From contig CM069875.1 in NCBI GenBank assembly GCA_036172665.1, forward strand, positions 23,839,806 to 23,903,805: 64,000 bases of DNA, in the 5' to 3' direction. The notes below the pieces were generated by a model, which searched no databases, had not been told where the DNA came from, and worked only from the letters and a program-made list of their open reading frames with translations. This document shows positions 12,722-23,010 of this stretch, in pieces. A program made the translations under genes and the position numbers. Within the stretch, counting starts at the first letter, position 1. Each line of letters opens with the position of its first letter. The stretch is from Prosopocoilus inquinatus (lineage: Eukaryota > Arthropoda > Insecta > Coleoptera > Lucanidae).

Positions 12722-12892
12722 CAGGGTGGCCCAACGATGCGTATTTCTTCTGTGAGGCCTATAGGGAAAAAATCGATAAAGAATTTTATACTAGACAATG
12801 CGCGGCCTATTGTAAAATTATTTTCAAGTTTACAGAGAGATCAGAAAAATGGTGGTTCGTGGAAACTAATCTTTTTTTAATGGAACACCCTG
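12722..12892. repeat. short TA-flanked MITE
   Basis: TATACAGGGTGGCCCA on the left pairs with TGGAACACCCTGTATA on the right. TA lies on both sides (12720-12721 and 12893-12894). Length 171 bp; the TIR is only about 14 bp. The terminal motif ACAGGGTGTTCCATT recurs in several other elements here. Confidence 0.6.
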
Positions 12893-13098
12893 TATATTTT
12901 TAGATATTTGGATGCGGAGCAATGAGCAGATTATAGCGGTGTAAAGATATATTGATTTCATTGAATAACTTTCGTAAAATAATTTTTTTTTCTTGAAGAA
13001 TTTTGAAAAAATTCAGTCAGTTTGAATATGAATTTCTGATTACTGAGGTAGCACAGACGAACGAAAATCTAACACGGTATTTTTAGGACTTTGGCCTT

Positions 13099-13692
13099 TA
13101 TGAAAATGTGAACAAAATTAAAATATCTTTTTGCATTATACCCAGCGAACGAGATTTACGAAACATTCGGTAACTCATTTTTTTTTAAATGGAACGGCCT
13201 ACTTTTTATTTCAGAAATGGATAGCACTTAAATGTAGCTTTCTGCTGATATAAGGTTATATATTTTATTTTTAATAATTTCGTCACTAAAAATTTTCTTT
13301 TTATAAGTATTTCAATGGTCTGTTTTTAAATTATATTTGGTAAAATAAATCCTATCGCGGGGGTATTCAAATTAGAAATCTTTGAAAGTAGAATCAAATG
13401 ATCGAAAATGACTTCGAATGATTGAATTTAGGTAGGAAAGTAGTAATACTGGGTGTATAGTTTAAAACGCCGACCATTGAAATACGTATAAAAAGAAAAT
13501 TTCTAGTAACGAAATTATTAAAAATAAAGGTATATAACCTTATATCAGCAGAAAGCTACATTTAAGTGCTATCCATTTCTGAAATAAAAAGTTGCTGTTC
13601 CATTAAAAAAAAATGAGTTACCGAATGTTTCGTAAGTCTCGATCGCCCGGTATAATGCAAAAAGATATCTTAATTTTGTTCACATTTTCATA
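13099..13692. repeat. long inverted repeat with 222-bp arms
   Basis: The left arm 13099-13320 and right arm 13472-13692 are near-identical inverted copies of almost equal length, around a 151-bp loop. For example TAGCTTTCTGCTGATATAAG near 13235 matches CTTATATCAGCAGAAAGCTA near 13540. It may be a foldback transposon. If transcribed, it would give a double-stranded hairpin of about 220 bp. Confidence 0.85.
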
Positions 13693-13794
13693 GAAGAAGA
13701 AAAGAAGGTGCAAATGCACTTGGGAGTGTAATTAGTAAGTACAATCATGCTTTTAGTTATATCTCCCCTACAGATATTAAATTGCAGCCTAATG

Positions 13795-14165
13795 TAGGGT
13801 TGCCAAATGTCCGGATTTCCCCGGACAAGTCCGGGTTTTCCGGCAGTCCGGTTGAGTTGTGACAACTGGTCCAGATTTTCGTTAGATCCCAAACTCAAGA
13901 ATTGCAAGCAAGAAAATGTATTGCACTAAAGTGTCTTCTTAAAATTAAAACTTTACCGGTTCCAGGCTTTTGCAGAAAGAAAACATGAAATAAGTAAAAC
14001 ATGAGCTTGGTGCGTGGTTTATGCCCATCTTATATGTATAAAAATAAATAATCTCCTACATTTTTGGTTACAAGAGATTTTTTGAAATAATTTCCCCTTT
14101 CGGATTTTGTCCACATTTTTAAGTAACCTTGTCCTAATTTTAAAATTTTAGAGATGGCAACCCTT
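13795..14165. mobile_element. non-autonomous hAT-like element
   Basis: The ends TAGGGTTGCCA and TGGCAACCCTTA form an 11-12 bp TIR common among hAT elements. The CCGG-rich subterminal part (TCCGGATTTCCCCGGAC) is followed by AT-rich filler. The flanks GCCTAATG and AACTAATG look like a decayed 8-bp target duplication. No coding potential. Confidence 0.65.
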
Positions 14166-14329
14166 AACTAATGTCTTCTGATCACTATAATAGATTGACA
14201 CTTAATCAAATGAGCAACCAAGTAAACAAAATAAATACAAAATAGATACATGAATTAAAATTCAACACAGGTTTATTTACCTCGCAATGGCGATTTAATA
14301 TTTTATTGTTGAGACATTATTAAAAAACT

Positions 14330-14830
14330 TGTCTGTACACATTCGAAGTCTATGTATTCAAAGAGCGAAAGTATTTCGCCTTTCACGTTCTTCTTGATCA
14401 TATGATCTTGCACTCGCTCGCACAGGGTCGGACTATTCTGAAACAGCGCGCGCGTTCTCCATTCTCGTTCCGACATTCCCATTTAGATTTCCGAGTCGGA
14501 AAGAGGCGTCTGCACTATCGAACTTTCTATTTCAGCCTCAACGGTGTCAAAACAAGAAAATGAAATGCATGCATTCCACAACATCCTCCGCTGACCGTAT
14601 TAATCGGCTTAATTATTTAGAAAATGCATTTGATTGCGTCAGGAACCCGCCTTGCGTAACAGATTCGCGGGCGAATTTCACTACCGGACGATTTTCAAAA
14701 CAAAATTTATACACATAATCATGCAAATGAGTCGTCGTACTTTCACATACACGCCGCAGTTTATCGGCAAGCGATTAAAACTCGTACGGGTTCCTTGAGT
14801 TCTTGTCTTGTTGTTTCAACGTTTCCTTGT
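14330..14830. promoter_or_regulatory. CG-richer island, possible enhancer
   Basis: An island of balanced composition in AT-rich DNA. It includes GCGCGCGCG near 14449, the POU octamer ATGCAAAT at about 14721, GCTTAATTA-type homeodomain cores and several AATCGGC-like words. All frames contain stops. Retained complexity without coding potential suggests constraint, but a decayed element could look similar. Confidence 0.25.
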
Positions 14831-15828
14831 TCCCCATCTAAATACTTCCTCATCTTCAGAAGAAAATAACAGATCTATTACAAAATTAATAACGCTGAAC
14901 GTATATAAATTTCCTTTTTAATTAATCGAAAGCGTTATCAATCCAGTAGTTTCATTTTTTTAGACAATTACTACCTACTTGTAATAAGGTATTATAAATT
15001 ATAACCAAGTTCCTCTTGATTTATAAATAGATATATTTATATTTACAGGCAGAAGTACTAACACGAACCGAGTCTAGTTTTGGATAGTACAAGGGAATTA
15101 GGATCTGCCTGAAAGCCTCAATCTACATACTTAACAGTATCAACTGTATTTACTTATTACTTATTTTTTTTTATTTTGTTAATCTTGCAAAGGAGCAGTA
15201 TCACAAATGTTGAGAGCTATTGTACGAACCTAATATGTTTGCACCATTTTCTGACCTATAAGTAAGTTAAGAGATAAACAAACTTTAAGTTTTTAGAAAT
15301 AAATAATTCTTCGGAAATGTTCTTCCAATTAATAATGCTTGTTGGTGCGAATGTGCGATATTTAAACTTTATAAGTAGGAAACATTTAGGACAAAACACA
15401 ACTGTTGTGATCGAAATATAACTGTTATACTTAGTTATAGTGTTGGGTTGGATTTAAGAAAAGTCATAATTGTAATTGAACTTTTAGAGGGTTTTCGATT
15501 GACTGCATCAGTATACACTCAGATACTTGAGGCTAAAACAAGATGTAAATGCTTCAAGTACAATCAGTTTAGGTAAATCGCTAATAAATAAGTACCACGT
15601 AAAGCTGTAACTTTATAGCGCCAGATGGCTCGCGATAACGTTACATTTGATGTTATATTTTTGTGTTAATTTCGTTTGCGAAAGCATGAAGTGGTTCGTG
15701 TATTTATTTTTAATTGGAGAAGAAAATTATAGTACTTAATACGTGTAGAGTCAACTACCACTCTACGGCTGTGTTGCATAAAATTGCTTTAATACTAAGT
15801 TAGATTGTGACAGACACACAGTATATTA
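14831..15828. other. non-coding stretch
   Basis: No gene seen. It contains small imperfect hairpins only, for example ACTTGAGGC (about 15528) with GCTTCAAGT (about 15552). Confidence 0.4.
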
Positions 15829-15938
15829 TGGCCCGGTTTCTCAATCACAGTTTAACTTTAATCTTCAGTTTTTGTACATACGAACAGATGGAAGTTAACT
15901 GCAGATTAACGTTAAACTGTGACTGAACTACCGGCCCT
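15829..15938. repeat. MITE, family A copy 4
   Basis: GGCCCGGTTTCTCAATCACA on the left matches, inverted with changes, GTGACTGAACTACCGGCCC on the right. The inner arms read CAGTTTAACTTTAATC and GTTAAACTGTGAC. Length 110 bp, non-coding. Confidence 0.7.
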
Positions 15939-16702
15939 AAGTGTATCACATTCTAACTTAAGCTTAAATTTAATCTTGGCTTAAATCCTTTGTGTACCCT
16001 TCCTCCGCTAAATGTGGTAGCATTCGTCTACTCTAGCTTACTTACAATCAACCATCTTCTTTAAAAAAGTTATAAACATAGCATCAGAATATCAAGGAGA
16101 CTATTAAACGATGAAGAAATACTTTTGAAATTGCTAATAACAACTTCTTAATAGGCCTCTTCAAAATCAAGTGCAGGGCTACAAAAGACGAGATGCAATT
16201 CCTTTCATTTAAAAGTTATTAAACGTTATTTTCGTATAAATTGCGTAAATTTCCGCTCAACCATTCGTGAACTTTATAACTAACTATAACTAACTGTGTA
16301 AGCAACTCTGTCGTTAGCCAATATGTATTTATCTGAGGGGTTATTTGCAATTTAAATTAGAATTTTAAATTGGACTGACAACAATAGTTTCAAACTTACA
16401 AGACTTACCTACTTTTTATTTGCGCCGTTTTAATATTAGTAACCAAAATTATGATCAAAATTGTTGCAGAACATGTTCAGATTTTTATAGAATGCAGAAC
16501 GATGGTTAACACTGAAACAAAAAATATTTTTTTCCATTCGACATGTCGACATACCATCATGTGATGGCTACACCTGTGGCCGAAATATTTCGGGCAACAA
16601 AGTAATAAACATTTTCTGATTCAATCATCAATCGTCAAATTCTACTACATATATTTGCATGAATGACCGAAATCACACTATTAACCGAATTCAAAAATTA
16701 TG
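15939..16702. other. non-coding stretch
   Basis: Nothing recognised apart from short AACTAACTATAACTAACT-like repetition near 16275. Confidence 0.4.
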
Positions 16703-16860
16703 CCGGGTGATCATTTTCAATCCGGAACAGAGGAGAGGAGGTTAGTATGATTACGCTAATGAAATTTTTTGATGTTTTTAATATGATTTTAATTAAAAAT
16801 GTCATTATCAAGGGTAGTCATGCGAACCTCTTATGTTCCAGATTGAAAATGATCACCCGC
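16703..16860. repeat. 158-bp MITE with long arms
   Basis: GGGTGATCATTTTCAATC at the left end and GATTGAAAATGATCACCC at the right end are exact inverted copies. Similarity continues inward for about 60 bp. TATG flanks both ends (16699-16702 and 16861-16864), a possible 4-bp duplication. Confidence 0.75.
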
Positions 16861-17200
16861 TATGTAATAAAATGAGGAAGTATGAAATAAATATATATAC
16901 AAGCATGCATTGTTGTGAGTGCAGCCAATGTCGTTTGTACATTACTCGCCATTTATCCTAGTTTGCGCACAACTCAATGTCCAGCTTTTACACCTGCAAA
17001 TCACATGAACTTCACACTCACACGAGGCCTTTTTTTATTCAGATTTTTGGTATCGAGAAATTGTAACGCGTCAATATTTGTACGTTCCTAATATTTCCAG
17101 CTACGCTAAGGATTTAGATACTATTTAGCACGAGTATTTTGTCAAGTAATGTATGATTAATTTCTCACTTTTCCAACGTTCATTACTCTCGGTTTTGCAG

Positions 17201-17213
17201 ATCCTTCAAGTCG
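17201..17213 (+). other. possible 13-bp micro-exon
   Basis: A strong acceptor (CTCTCGGTTTTGCAG, ending 17200) is followed after 13 bp by a strong donor (GTAAGT at 17214-17219). A branch-point-like TGATTAAT lies about 45 bp upstream. No partner exons are identified, so this is a splice-site coincidence until supported by RNA. Confidence 0.15.
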
Positions 17214-17534
17214 GTAAGTGGGAAGCAATTTCCTCACGTCTGCTTACCTTACTTCATGCAAAAAAGAAAGTGTAATTTTAAGTCAGGAAAGGGAAGTGAA
17301 GCAAGATTATCTCGGAATCGGTGCAAAAGAAACGCAACTTTTGTTTCATATGAACGTGCTTGTCATTTTAGCAAATATAAAACCACTTAGTTTTTCCTTT
17401 TTTGATTAAATTTAGGCTAATAAAGTGATAAGTGTTGATTTTGATCATTTAAGTAATTAAATTCGACATTTTCTAGTTAGAAGCTCTTTGGAATGTTGTG
17501 ATATCTCAGCTACTCTCTTCAATACACACTCTAA

Positions 17535-18082
17535 GGGCATTTTCACACAAACGGAGCCAGCACTGGGGCCGTCGCCGATACCGGTCAGTAGTATCTTTCA
17601 CACACTTTTCACATTTCACACTGGCATTGACGATATTGTTAATGCCAGGAAGTTTTTGGCCGTGGTGAAAGAACAATGTGTGCAGTTCTCAACAGACGTT
17701 ATCTGTTTGCACTATTGAAGGTAGTACCGAAAAACCAAAAACAAGAGACAATACTAAGTACAACCCCTGTTAACTGTAAGATATTTAGAAGGCAGCTGTA
17801 CACACTCTTTGAAAATCTTAGAGAAGACAACAGGAAAATTTTTAATTGCTTACGTATGAGTACATGTACTTTTGATTTCCTGGTGTAACGACTACAAAAC
17901 AGTATTAAGCACAAGGATACCACTATGAGAGCATGTATTCCTCCAAAGGAAATGATCCGGCATCAAGCTAGTCGAGATCTACACGAGTTTTGTGTGAAAG
18001 TATTAATTCGATTGCATTGTATCCGGCGGTGGCGTCGAAGCCGTTACCGGCTCCGGTTTTGCCAGTGTGTGCAAAAACGTCC
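17535..18082 (+). mobile_element. PIF/Harbinger deletion derivative
   Basis: The ends are GGGCATTTTCACACAAACGG and, inverted, GGACGTTTTTGCACACACTGG. TAA flanks both sides (17532-17534 and 18083-18085), the 3-bp TWA target typical of PIF/Harbinger. The 548-bp element keeps a piece of transposase N-terminus (17676-17957) and has lost the rest, including the catalytic domain. It can at most be moved in trans. Confidence 0.82.
17676..17957 (+). pseudogene. PIF/Harbinger transposase N-terminal fragment
   Basis: The frame encodes FRRQLYTLFENLREDN, then KIFNCLRMSTCTFDFL, then an in-frame TAA at 17886-17888. It resumes in the same frame as RLQNSIKHKDTTMRACIPPK. The spacing and motifs (LF-x-L-x-x-D, F-x-RMS-x-x-x-FD-x-L, then a charged KDT-x-x-R-x-x-I-x-P-x-E segment) are those I know from the N-terminal region of insect Harbinger (HARBI1-like) nucleases. 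The DDE catalytic core is absent, so the protein is dead. The identification rests on motif memory, not a database search. It lies between the Harbinger-type TIRs, which supports it independently. Confidence 0.72.
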
Positions 18083-18520
18083 TAAGGATTGTAGTATACA
18101 TACAAGTTGGAATCGTTGCTTTTGCATATACGAAAGAAAAACTATTGGCTCGAAGATGCTACCCTGTGTTACTCTACCGTATGATCTGTAGTTGAACGTT
18201 TCTATCTGAAACTAAAATTAAATTGATTTAATTTCAACTCTTTATATTATCTAATTATTTGACGGTTAAACAAGTGGACTAGTCAAAGTTTCTTACGGTT
18301 AATATCAAGATAAATGCTCTTGACTTTCGAGTAATTCACTTCAAATCAATCCTCTTTTTCGCCTTAAACAAAGGAAAAGTGTTTGGTGTTTTCAAATGTT
18401 GGTAAATTTATTGAAATAAGGTTTGAGAAGAACAATTACCAGAGTTAAACAATGTCTAGTCTGCAAAAAAAACTACTGAAAAAAAAACGAGAAAGTCCTA
18501 CATGAAAATAAAATTTTATA
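18083..18520. other. non-coding AT-rich stretch
   Basis: No features recognised between the Harbinger derivative and the next MITE. Confidence 0.4.
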
Positions 18521-18757
18521 CAGTATGTCCGTCTGCCATTAGGACACAGGAATTAACATGGGAAAGTAGAAATCAATTTATTTTATTTTCCTGAATAAAT
18601 TCATACTAGTTTGAAAGACTTGGGCATTTGAAATATTTTGATATTAAATGTATGATACTTTAACTGTTAATTACTTAAAAATAATGAAAAAAAGGAAATC
18701 ATTTTTATTTTGCACGCTTAACAGTCTGATCGGAAACGAGAAATAAACCATGTATGT

Positions 18758-18850
18758 GTGGACAGGCAGTTAGCGGCGAAGTTGCTACAATTTTTGTCGT
18801 TTCTTTGTCATTGAGAGGTTATAGGTTCAAATCCTAAGCAGAAAATATTT
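18758..18850 (+). repeat. tRNA-like module, left arm
   Basis: A box B match GGTTCAAATCC (18834-18844) sits in a TAGG/CCTA mini-stem. A box A-like GGCAGTTAGCGG begins about 18765. The spacing of about 65-70 bp is close to that in tRNA genes. No full cloverleaf can be drawn. It is probably a SINE or tRNA-pseudogene relic carried by the element. Confidence 0.35.
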
Positions 18851-18974
18851 TAAAAAAAATTTTCAACGTGATTTTTCTAATTAAATAAAGCATGTGAAAA
18901 AAGAAAGAAGAAACTTGTTCTGATGCATTTTTAAAAAGAAATTCAAGTTTAAAAAAAAATATGAAAAAAGGTCT

Positions 18975-19052
18975 TCTTCTGGGTTTGACCCCGCAACCTG
19001 ACAGTTACGTAATTCGATCACACTCAACGCTACCCTCTTGACCATGAGAATC
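18975..19052 (-). repeat. tRNA-like module, right arm
   Basis: Read on the minus strand, TGGTCAAGAGGGTAGCG (box A) is followed about 54 bp later by GGGGTCAAACCC (box B). It is in inverted orientation to the left-arm module, as expected if both arms derive from one sequence. No cloverleaf with an acceptor stem was found. Confidence 0.4.
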
Positions 19053-19326
19053 ATTTACAACTTTGATTAAAACACATTGTTAAAGCGAAATAAAATTTAA
19101 TTGCTTTTTCCTTAATTTACAAAAAATTAACAGCTAAAATCCAGCAAATTTGGTATTAAAATGTTTTAAATTTTATGGTCTTTCTGATTATATCTTATGT
19201 ACTCATGTCAATTTATTCAGGCAGATAATATAAAGCGATTTCTGTTCCTCTATGTTAATCGCTATGTCCTAATGTTAGACTGACATACGGTATATGATAA
19301 CGTCACTACTAGCTTTGTCCTAACCT

Positions 19327-19464
19327 AACTGCTCAAAAAATCGTACATTGTACGATCACGAGCATGCGCATTAAACAAAACGACATGCATAGTGAACAAA
19401 ATATGTCTCGTTTTGTTTAATACGCATGCTCATGATCGTACAATGTAGGGTTTCTTGAGCAGTT
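19327..19464. repeat. 138-bp foldback MITE
   Basis: The arms AACTGCTCAA (19327) and TTGAGCAGTT (to 19464) enclose ACATTGTACGATCACGAGCA and its inverse, giving about 55-60 bp arms with few mismatches around a short loop. ACATTGTACGAT is partly self-complementary. Non-coding. Confidence 0.8.
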
Positions 19465-20839
19465 CAAAAAAAGCTGTAATCATCCCCTGTTACAGCAAAT
19501 ACAGAGTTATTCAAAAAGTGTATCCCTTTTATGGGGCTTTTTTTATACAAATACTTTCTATTTCCGGATTTCAGAGATTGCGCCTACGTTTATAAACATG
19601 TAATAGACTTTATTACGATCCTGTAATACCAACCATGCAAATATCGAAAAAGCCGATTAAAAAGATGAAATACACGATTGGCGAAACACGACCTCTATAG
19701 GAAATATTTCAACCACATAATAGTGACGCAATAAGTGGGGGATTCTTCTGTCGCTCTGAATTGAATGGTTTCTGTTCAGTAATTTGTATTTGAAACAATA
19801 CACAATTACTTTTCAAGTATATATCAAAAATATAATTATTAAAATTGACGGAATCTCTCAAAATACAAACTTTCCCTTTCCTTATATAAAAAAAAAAAAA
19901 CGTTATTAACAGCGTTTTGAGCACAGATTTTTAGTGACAATACTCTTTAAAAGTATTTACTGACCTTGAAAATACTAATCCATAATTGAGAAAACATAAT
20001 GAAAATACAAGCACAAACTCAAATTGTTTACCACGTGCTTCCTCACTTAGTACGTCATAATCATGGTTACCGATGGCGGGAAAAATTAATTTGAATCGCT
20101 AACTGTTTTCCTTTTTGCTTTACAGCGACTGATGATAACAGTTTCAGATTAAAACAAACTATATTTTCAAGATTCTTTTACAAAACTAGTTTATATGTTT
20201 AGATTATGTCATTTCAATTTTTTTTTTGTATTCGTTAACGTAAGGTCAAGAGTTTTCACTATGAAAGCTATGATTGAAAATCAGTTATTTTATTGTTACG
20301 GCAGTCCGGTGGATGGATTTCTTAGCAATTTTCCCAAGTCGGCTGGTCACTGTAAAATAAATCGATAGCAAAGAAAGCATTCAAGTAGAAATCAGTATCC
20401 TGCATCAGGAAATGGGCATAATAAAAATATGGCGACAAGACTAATATATTCAAATTGGTATATGAGATAAACTAAACCTATGAAAGGTGGTACCACTTGT
20501 ATTGGCAGAGACGTGAAAGCCGTTTAAAAGCCAAATAAGACCAGAAAATTAAGATATATAAAAAGCAGGAGCAACTACAAAAAATAATTTTAATAAAAAA
20601 AAAGGTACGATATAAATCAAAGGTTCCCAACCTTTTCTAAGAATCGACCCGTTACAAGAAAATAAAAATTTACATTGAGCCCTTTTCAAATTGAATTAAT
20701 ATTTATAAAACACACGTGTAAATATATTAATAATATTAAATTTTAAATTTTCTTAAATTGTGGCAACCGCTTATTCTATTTGACTTTATACACAAATCGT
20801 CTTTTTCATTTTCTTGATTAAATTTGACTCTATTTTACA
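19465..20839. other. non-coding stretch with one possible hAT end
   Basis: AAAGGTTCCCAACCTTTTCT near 20621 resembles the end of hAT elements of the TTCCCAAAC type, but no partner end or target duplication was found. Otherwise nothing recognised. Confidence 0.3.
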
Positions 20840-21074
20840 GGATACAGGATGTCGCAGAAAAACTATTTACTAAACTTTCAGACGTAGCAGAGGACATGTA
20901 ATTTGGCAACTTTTATTAATAAAGTTGTGATCGGAAATGGTTCCACGTCCACTTAAAACAAAATAAAGAAAATGAAGACTAGAAATAATCTTAATGTAAA
21001 AAATAATTTTCTGTTTATTTCTAGCAAACTACAAAATTTTAAATAATTTCAACTAATTGTGAAAACATAAAAAA

Positions 21075-21158
21075 TTATAAAAAGTGTTCAAAATTGTGGC
21101 CGCCATTTTGAATACATAAGTTGTAATGATGGATAATTGAATGGCGAATTCTTCTAAA
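21075..21158 (-). pseudogene. Tc1/mariner-like transposase C-terminal relic
   Basis: The minus-strand frame ends FRRIRHS, LCIQNGGHNFEHFL, stop. An aromatic/Arg run followed by a C-terminal GGH-x-F-E-H-hydrophobic tail is the usual end of insect DDE_3 (Tc1/mariner-like) transposases. The upstream coding part is unreadable. A TIR-like ACAGGATGTCGCAG lies at about 20844. It belongs to an older element next to the intact one. Confidence 0.55.
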
Positions 21159-21327
21159 TGACTGGGGACTCTACTACTTCTAAAAGTTAGGAATAGTTTT
21201 TTGTGTATTTGAATTGGTAAAACTTTCGGTAAAAATTTCTCGATTCGATTTATGTGAGAATTTTTATTTTAGTCTTATCATCATCACCGATCGTCGTTTT
21301 TTAATTCCCCATTTGACTTTACTTATA

Positions 21328-21400
21328 CACGGTGGCCAGAAAAATGCGGACAAACGCCACGCAGGCCAAATCTTTGTTTAATTCTGAGTTGACAATCTTA
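21328..21400. repeat. left terminal inverted repeat of the intact transposon
   Basis: Gap-free match to 23011-23083 in inverse orientation. The 32 outer bases are identical, then about 11 diverged bases, then a conserved inner block (TCTTTGTT, AATTCTGAG, AATCTTA). The inner block may be a second transposase-binding site. Confidence 0.92.
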
Positions 21401-21602
21401 ATTGAAAAAAGTAGTACAGTGCTTTCTTAAGTCACACGAGCAGCTTAAAAGAATTGTAAATTTGGCAACACCTAATCAGACAAGTACTGTGGTAGTAATC
21501 ATTTTATTATTTACTATAAATCAGGTAAATACTCAAATTAGCAAGAATTTTATGTTAACATGGATACCAATTGTATTCAAATTTAAAGATAATATGAAAA
21601 AA

Positions 21603-22658
21603 TTATAAGAACTGTTCAAATTGGTAGCCATCAGTTTCCAGACATAATTCCAATCTTCGAGGAAGCGAATTCAAAACGCGCTCCAACATATCCGGGGTGA
21701 TTAATCGAACTGCCGCCGTAATTTTATTAATTACATCCTCTTCGTTCACTGGAGGCGTTGCATAGACCTTTTCCTTTAAAAACCCCCAAACGGAAAAGTC
21801 CAGAGGATTAATATCGGGAGATCTTGCCGGCCATGCTATTGGACCGTTACGCCCTATCCACCGATTCGGAAAGTGTTCGTTTAACCAATCCCTAGAAATT
21901 CTGGCATTGTGAGCAGGGGCTCCGTCATGCATGTACAACATGTTGGGTCTCAAATTCAGTGGAATATTATCCAGTACTTCTTCTAAAACGTTAACGTACT
22001 CAATTCCATTTAGACGATTTGGAAGAAATATTGGTCCAACAACTCGGAGATTTAAAATCCCCAGCCAAACATTTACCGAAAATCTTCTCTGATGTCCAAT
22101 TTCCCTTAATGCCTTGGGATTTTCGTCCGCCCAAAAATGAAAATTATGGCTATTAAAGACGCCATCTCTCGTAAACAAGCATTCGTCGCTCCAGAGAATA
22201 TGCAATAAAAAGTTCGGCTCTTCTTGAATCCTTTGTAAAATATTGTTACAAAACATTCTTCTGTGCACATTATCGTTCACATACAAAGGCTGCACTTTCC
22301 TTGCATGAAACGGATGCAACAAATTTTGAGATAGTACTGAGTGCAATGTTGTTTTGCTAGGAATATTTAGTTCCCGAGCTATTTGTCTTGTGCTGGACGT
22401 CGGGTCTTCGTAAACAGCATCCAATATTTGCTCTTCTAATTGAACTGTTCGACGCCCTCTAGGTCTACCGCTGTTACGATAATTCGGTATAAAGGAGCCA
22501 GTTTCTCTAAGTCGCTGATCCATTCTACGGAACGTGTTGGTGGATGGATGTCGCCGTTGAGGATACCGTATTTGATATTCTTCTTTTGCCAAGTTTGCAT
22601 TTCCATTGCAAAATCCGAATACCATATACATGTCGGCGTATTCTCCAAAGGTAAACAT
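21603..22658 (-). CDS. Tc1/mariner-superfamily transposase (DD41D spacing)
   Basis: A 351-residue protein expected to bind the element's inverted repeats and catalyse cut-and-paste transposition into TA sites. Residues about 1-55 (FTFGEYADMYMVFGFCNGN onward) resemble the insect helix-turn-helix N-terminus of the DUF4817 type. GRPRGRR at 64-70 looks like an AT-hook. Residues about 74-110 form a second helix-turn-helix (SSTRQIARELNIPSKTTLH). The DDE triad is D158 in WSDECLF, D245 in MHDGAPAHN and D287 in SPDINPLDFSVWG. There are 41 residues between the last two, so DD41D rather than Tc1 DD34E or mariner DD34D. The C-terminus RRLELCLETDGYQFEQFL is typical. Length is normal for the family (about 340-360). 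The ATG at 22658 is the natural start: the HTH begins at once and no earlier in-frame start is needed. A minus-strand AATAAA lies about 95 bp beyond the stop. No frameshift or stop is present. Confidence 0.95.
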   Translation of the reverse strand: MFTFGEYADMYMVFGFCNGNANLAKEEYQIRYPQRRHPSTNTFRRMDQRLRETGSFIPNYRNSGRPRGRRTVQLEEQILDAVYEDPTSSTRQIARELNIPSKTTLHSVLSQNLLHPFHARKVQPLYVNDNVHRRMFCNNILQRIQEEPNFLLHILWSDECLFTRDGVFNSHNFHFWADENPKALREIGHQRRFSVNVWLGILNLRVVGPIFLPNRLNGIEYVNVLEEVLDNIPLNLRPNMLYMHDGAPAHNARISRDWLNEHFPNRWIGRNGPIAWPARSPDINPLDFSVWGFLKEKVYATPPVNEEDVINKITAAVRLITPDMLERVLNSLPRRLELCLETDGYQFEQFL

Positions 22659-23010
22659 TGTTCGGTACTAAGAACAGCACAAAATGTTTATCTTATTTCA
22701 AGAGCCAAATGTCACATGAGAAACGTCAAAAATTGACAACTACTTACTACTTTTAAACAAGCAGCCTTACAGTACCACGTTGCCATATGTACTTTAATTT
22801 CAAAAAAGCCAATGAAGAAATGTTAAAAATGTAAACCATTGGTATTAATCGATTAGTTACATCAATGCATTTGAGATAATTCCATTTCTAAATTTCACCA
22901 CAATGATTTTACATAGATAAATTTGACGAATTTTGCTAAATTTTAGCCGTACATCTTAAGGTTAGATGGTCTCGTGCGCCTTAAGGAAGGACCGCATAAC
23001 TTTTTTGGAT

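Larger units (their letters stand above)
18521..19290. repeat. Tc1/mariner-type foldback element with tRNA-like modules
   Basis: The left end (CAGTATGTCCGTCTGCC then ATTAGGACA) pairs with the right end (TGTCCTAAT then GTTAGACTGACATACGG). TA lies outside both ends (18519-18520 and 19291-19292). Arms are clear for about 88 bp and continue diverged almost to the centre. Each arm holds a tRNA-like box A/box B module at a matching position. Length 770 bp, no transposase frame. Confidence 0.7.

Noticed and set aside
18758..18850. A true tRNA gene
   Set aside because: Box A and box B are present, but acceptor, D and anticodon stems cannot be formed.
20621..20640. A further hAT element
   Set aside because: Only one TTCCCAACC-type end was found, with no inverted partner and no 8-bp duplication.
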